Under the pieces are notes generated by a model, which was not told the DNA's origin, did no database searches, and saw nothing but the letters and a program-made list of their open reading frames with translations. The position numbers and the translations under genes were made by a program. Shown here piece after piece: positions 6,339 through 8,634 of a stretch of 8,634 nt of DNA (position 1 is its first letter; each line of letters begins with the position of its first letter). The DNA is from an archaeon (lineage in GTDB: Archaea; Asgardarchaeota; Hermodarchaeia; Hermodarchaeales; Hermodarchaeaceae), in the NCBI GenBank assembly GCA_016550425.1, contig JABXGS010000237.1, positions 1-8,634 on the forward strand. The letters are read 5' to 3'.

Positions 6339-7634
6339 ATGACCGAACTTCAACTGCGTTATGGCAACGATCATATCCAATTGTCAGTTCCTGAGAAAAA
6401 CATCGGTGAAATTATTCAACCACGCAAACAGCAAGCCTCTACAGACGTTCCTGGAACACTTCGTAAGGCACTTGATAGTCCATTGGGGCAGAGTGTCCAA
6501 GAGATAATTGCTAACCGTCGTGTTGGTGTCCTGATTGAAGACGGAACCCGTGCGGAACCGCATGAGATTTTTCTTGAAGAGCTGACTCCGTATCTTGAAG
6601 CAGCCAAGCATTTGACTTTTATGATAGCGACCGGCTCGCACGAACCTAATAGTGTACGAAATCAAGAGATTATCCGAACAATCGAAAAGAGCTGTAAAGT
6701 GAATAATCTCGATCCGTATCAGGTTATTGTTCATGATGCACTCCAGTCACCGTGTAAGTTAGTTGGAGCCACAACCCGAGGAACTGAGGTGAGGGTTAAT
6801 GAAATCGCGTTACAATTGGATGCTTTTGTAGTTGCAGCCGATATGAAGAACCATTACTTCGCGGGCTACTCTAATGTTCTCAAAAACTTCTTACCAGGAA
6901 TATGTGATTTCAACACAATTGAAGCTAATCATAGTCTAGCATTGAATTCTGAATCAACCTTTGGTCGCCACCCGTTTCACCCAGATCCCACCCGGCGAAC
7001 CAACCCTGTCGCCGAGGACATGTTTGAGGGAATGAATCTAATCTTAGGTAACCGACCTGTTTTTCTGCTCGCTACAGTTACGAGTGGTCCCTATATCATA
7101 TGGGCGAAGAGTGGTGAGATGCGTCCTGTTACACGCGAAGGTATTCGAGTGATCGATGAGTCGGCGTCTTTCACCGTTCCAGTAACAGATCATATCATTG
7201 TTACGCCTGGGGGAAATCCCCAAGATGAAAGCCTTTACAATGCTCAACGAGGGTTGGAGTTGACAAAGAATGCAGTTCGAGATAACGGGGAAATCTTGTT
7301 ATTAGCTGAATGCCCGAAGGGCATCGCTCCAACTCCGAAAGCCCGTGAATTCTTCTATGACTATTTGATTATGCCACTTCCGGAAATGATGGCAAAAATT
7401 CGAGACAACTACAGGCTTTATACACATAAGAGTTGGAAATTTGGCGAGTTAATCCAGCGACTTAAGCGAGTCTGGCTCTACACATCGCTAGATAAAGATC
7501 AAGTTGAGACCGCTCACATTTCCTACGCTATCAACCCCCAGAAAGTTGTGGATTCATGGTTGCAGGCCGATTCGTCTGCTCAAATTCATATCTTTCATGA
7601 CGCAAACAAAATCGCTGTTTATGGAAGAGACTAA
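6339..7634 (+). CDS. LarA-like nickel-pincer racemase/epimerase (DUF2088 family)
   Basis: Member of the lactate racemase LarA superfamily, which uses a tethered nickel-pincer nucleotide to racemise or epimerise 2-hydroxyacids by hydride transfer. The 431 residues match LarA's usual 420-430. Key residues line up with the known enzyme: Asp68 and Arg71 (EDGTRAEP), His101 (ATGSHEP), His172 (NHYFAGYS), Lys182 (VLKNFLPG; the lysine that carries the cofactor), His198 (ANHS; a nickel ligand) and Trp366. In the segment PGGNPQDESLYNAQRG (290-305) two residues that are Gln and Lys in LarA appear as Asn301 and Arg304, so the substrate is probably not lactate. Members of this superfamily act on malate, phenyllactate-type acids or sugar acids. 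Cofactor synthesis genes (larB, larC, larE) are not in the window. It has no strong ribosome site and probably depends on translation of the kinase gene ending 6 bases before it. Confidence 0.88.
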   Translation: MTELQLRYGNDHIQLSVPEKNIGEIIQPRKQQASTDVPGTLRKALDSPLGQSVQEIIANRRVGVLIEDGTRAEPHEIFLEELTPYLEAAKHLTFMIATGSHEPNSVRNQEIIRTIEKSCKVNNLDPYQVIVHDALQSPCKLVGATTRGTEVRVNEIALQLDAFVVAADMKNHYFAGYSNVLKNFLPGICDFNTIEANHSLALNSESTFGRHPFHPDPTRRTNPVAEDMFEGMNLILGNRPVFLLATVTSGPYIIWAKSGEMRPVTREGIRVIDESASFTVPVTDHIIVTPGGNPQDESLYNAQRGLELTKNAVRDNGEILLLAECPKGIAPTPKAREFFYDYLIMPLPEMMAKIRDNYRLYTHKSWKFGELIQRLKRVWLYTSLDKDQVETAHISYAINPQKVVDSWLQADSSAQIHIFHDANKIAVYGRD

Positions 7635-7658
7635 GAGTCGATAGATATTTTGCATTCA

Positions 7659-7669
7659 CGAGTAACTCG
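7659..7669. repeat. Short perfect dyad upstream of the CxxC/winged-helix gene
   Basis: CGAGTAACTCG is a perfect inverted repeat with 5-base arms and a single central base, 25 bases after the racemase stop and about 90 before the next gene. One unpaired base is too few for an RNA hairpin, so if it matters it would be as a dimeric protein site. The rest of the 123-base gap (7635-7757) holds a CTATATAC stretch (7724-7731) that could be a TATA box, but it sits too near the ribosome site at 7746 to fit well. No RNA gene is seen. Confidence 0.2.
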
Positions 7670-7745
7670 AATCTGTGCCGACTTAAAGTAATTCAGAAGC
7701 AAATGTTAAGAACCGTTTCTGTGCTATATACTCGGAAACAATCCT

Positions 7746-7750
7746 GGGAG
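7746..7750 (+). promoter_or_regulatory. Shine-Dalgarno site for the CxxC/winged-helix gene
   Basis: GGGAG lies 7 bases before the ATG at 7758, supporting both that this short frame is a real gene and its chosen start. Confidence 0.55.
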
Positions 7751-7757
7751 CTCGCTG

Positions 7758-8243
7758 ATGCCTGTCGTTTACACCTATTGTGAAAAATGTAAGGCGTATA
7801 TCGCAATAGACGTCCCGCCGGACATCATTCAGCGGCAAAATGTCTTTCCGTTTCCTTACTCCTACGTGCATGGCGAGCCTTCCCATGTCATAACGATTTA
7901 TTTGGACCAGGATCTTGTTGAACGAGGGCACGAAGTCTCAGAAATCCATGCAGGCAACCAAGTCGAGGTTACCCAAACTGAACCTGGTGCGGCTCCCCAG
8001 CCTCCCACACCAAGTCCAACACCTATGGTTGGAACCAAAAGCCGCCGAATTGTTCCTCGAGTAGTCGCAGACTTGGAGAAACAAAAATTATCGATTACTG
8101 AGTTCCGAATGCTCAGTTTATGTGATGGTAAAGCAACTCTTCAAGAGATTGCCGAAAAAATGGGACTCCAGTTTTTCATTGCAATGCGGATGTTGTTAGA
8201 CCTCCAGAAACGAAAACTTGTAGATTTCGAAAAACGAGTTTAA
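7758..8243 (+). CDS. Unknown 161-aa protein: CxxC N-terminus, Pro-rich linker, winged-helix-like C-terminus
   Basis: I do not recognise this gene as a named family. Residues 1-63 form a compact domain with Cys8-Cys11 (YCEKC) and a HGEPSH segment (His38, His43). These four could hold a zinc ion. The following ITIYLDQDLVERGHEV (45-60) reads as a strand and helix or hairpin. Residues 76-90 are a low-complexity linker rich in Pro, Thr and Ser (PGAAPQPPTPSPTP). Residues 104-160 resemble a small winged helix: LCDGKATLQEIAEKMGL (121-137), a helix ending in LLDLQKRKLV, and a terminal basic DFEKR. The LCDGKATLQEIA pattern is like the helix-turn-helix tail attached to bacterial DUF4388 and GTPase-linked proteins, so protein binding is as likely as DNA binding. 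There is no signal peptide or membrane segment. It is a real gene judging by the GGGAG site, its charged composition and domain logic. The TRAPP-like gene follows 65 bases later on the same strand. Confidence 0.75.
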   Translation: MPVVYTYCEKCKAYIAIDVPPDIIQRQNVFPFPYSYVHGEPSHVITIYLDQDLVERGHEVSEIHAGNQVEVTQTEPGAAPQPPTPSPTPMVGTKSRRIVPRVVADLEKQKLSITEFRMLSLCDGKATLQEIAEKMGLQFFIAMRMLLDLQKRKLVDFEKRV

Positions 8244-8252
8244 TTCAACCAA

Positions 8253-8271
8253 TATGAACGAATGATTCATA
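8253..8271 (+). other. Weak hairpin in the gap before the TRAPP-like gene
   Basis: TATGAA (8253-8258) and TTCATA (8266-8271) can pair around a 7-base loop just after the stop codon at 8243. The stem is AT-rich with no U tract after it, so it is a poor terminator; the two flanking genes may still be co-transcribed. Confidence 0.15.
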
Positions 8272-8297
8272 ACGCTAGTTGTTGAGTACAATTATGT

Positions 8298-8302
8298 GGT
8301 GA
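8298..8302 (+). promoter_or_regulatory. Shine-Dalgarno site for the TRAPP-like gene
   Basis: GGTGA lies 6 bases before the ATG at 8309. An ATG at 8294 is followed at once by an in-frame TGA, so 8309 is the first usable start. Confidence 0.55.
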
Positions 8303-8308
8303 AATAAT

Positions 8309-8634
8309 ATGGGTGTCAAAGGTTGGATTGGTTGGCACTTTAAGATGCAAAAAACCTCACTGAACGCGTTCCAAGCTTTGGTCGCAGCAGTGATAGATGA
8401 TGTGCTACAGAGCAGTAAGGGCGACATAAATACAGCAAATCAAAAGCTCTTGCGGTTAGGTAGCGCTATGGCTGAAACCCTGTTGTTTGAATATAGTGAT
8501 ACAATTGGACAACACGCGACCACCTTTGATGGATTTCTTGAAACATTCACCTTAGCTACCAGGGTTATGCTTGGTAGAGCCTTTGACAATGCCTACTACG
8601 ATAAGGCAGAAAGAAAAATCGTCTATGTTTTTGA
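8309..8634 (+). CDS. TRAPP Bet3-like / V4R-fold protein, N-terminal part (3' end outside window)
   Basis: The frame from ATG 8309 stays open for 108 codons to the end of the window, so the gene is cut. The product reads like the N-terminal half of the Bet3/TRAPPC3 fold, shared with V4R domains. A helix FQALVAAVIDDVLQ (21-34) matches the Bet3 helix with its GALV core. A spacer comes next, then KLLRLGSAMAETLLFEY (46-62) in the place of Bet3's LDRMGYNIGVRLIEDF. FDGFLETFTLATRVMLGRAF (73-92) matches the FRETADVIAKVAFKMYLG helix, and the strand KIVYVF (103-108) matches FSLIL. Bet3 subunits build the TRAPP tethering complex and exchange factor in eukaryotes; TRAPP-like proteins are reported in Asgard archaea. 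A bacterial or archaeal V4R ligand-binding protein is the main alternative, and the missing C-terminal half, where Cys residues would favour V4R, would decide. The start is supported by GGTGA. No signal peptide or membrane segment is visible. Confidence 0.6.
   Translation, partial: MGVKGWIGWHFKMQKTSLNAFQALVAAVIDDVLQSSKGDINTANQKLLRLGSAMAETLLFEYSDTIGQHATTFDGFLETFTLATRVMLGRAFDNAYYDKAERKIVYVF

Noticed and set aside
6384..6734. A 116-codon open frame on the - strand inside the LarA-like gene
   Set aside because: Fully antisense to a gene with intact catalytic motifs; its composition looks like a shadow of that gene.
7724..7731. CTATATAC as the promoter of the CxxC/winged-helix gene
   Set aside because: A start about 25 bases downstream would fall after the ribosome site at 7746-7750, so the two signals do not fit together.

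Overview
The window reads as an archaeal chromosome segment, probably from an Asgard-type lineage. The archaeal assignment rests on GGTGA/GGAGG-type Shine-Dalgarno sites, two probable TTG starts, a TTATAA-type element between divergent genes, short gaps, and a sirtuin, radical SAM protein and TldD/TldE pair of archaeal style. The Asgard lean is an inference. It rests mainly on an incomplete gene at the right edge whose product resembles the Bet3 core subunits of the eukaryotic TRAPP vesicle-tethering complex. There is no sign of phage, insertion sequences, CRISPR or RNA genes.

Layout, left to right. (1) Positions 1-2015, + strand: the C-terminal part of a TldD metalloprotease, overlapping by ATGA a complete TldE/PmbA partner; together these form a peptide-degrading or peptide-maturing heterodimer. 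(2) Positions 2178-3902, + strand: a 574-residue radical SAM protein with a CxxxCxxC cluster motif and an N-terminal cobalamin-binding-like domain that lacks the usual cobalamin-ligating motif; its function is unknown. (3) Positions 3908-4666, - strand: a Sir2-family NAD-dependent protein deacetylase, convergent with the radical SAM gene across 5 bases. (4) Positions 4785-7634, + strand: a two-gene unit divergent from the sirtuin, encoding an FGGY kinase with a glycerol-kinase-like substrate pocket and a LarA-like nickel-pincer racemase/epimerase, 6 bases apart. (5) Positions 7758-8634, + strand: a small two-part protein (CxxC/H..H N-terminus, proline-rich linker, winged-helix-like C-terminus) followed by the truncated TRAPP/Bet3-like gene.

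How the genes may work together. TldD/TldE is a well-known pair. The kinase-racemase pair looks like a small catabolic or salvage operon for a three-carbon polyol or hydroxyacid; the true substrates cannot be read from sequence. The kinase could also bear on how this organism makes glycerol phosphate for lipids. The last two genes may form a cell-biology module of the kind described in Asgard genomes, but that rests on adjacency and on a pattern match to Bet3. The least explained parts are the radical SAM protein, the racemase-like enzyme with altered substrate-side residues, and the final two genes.
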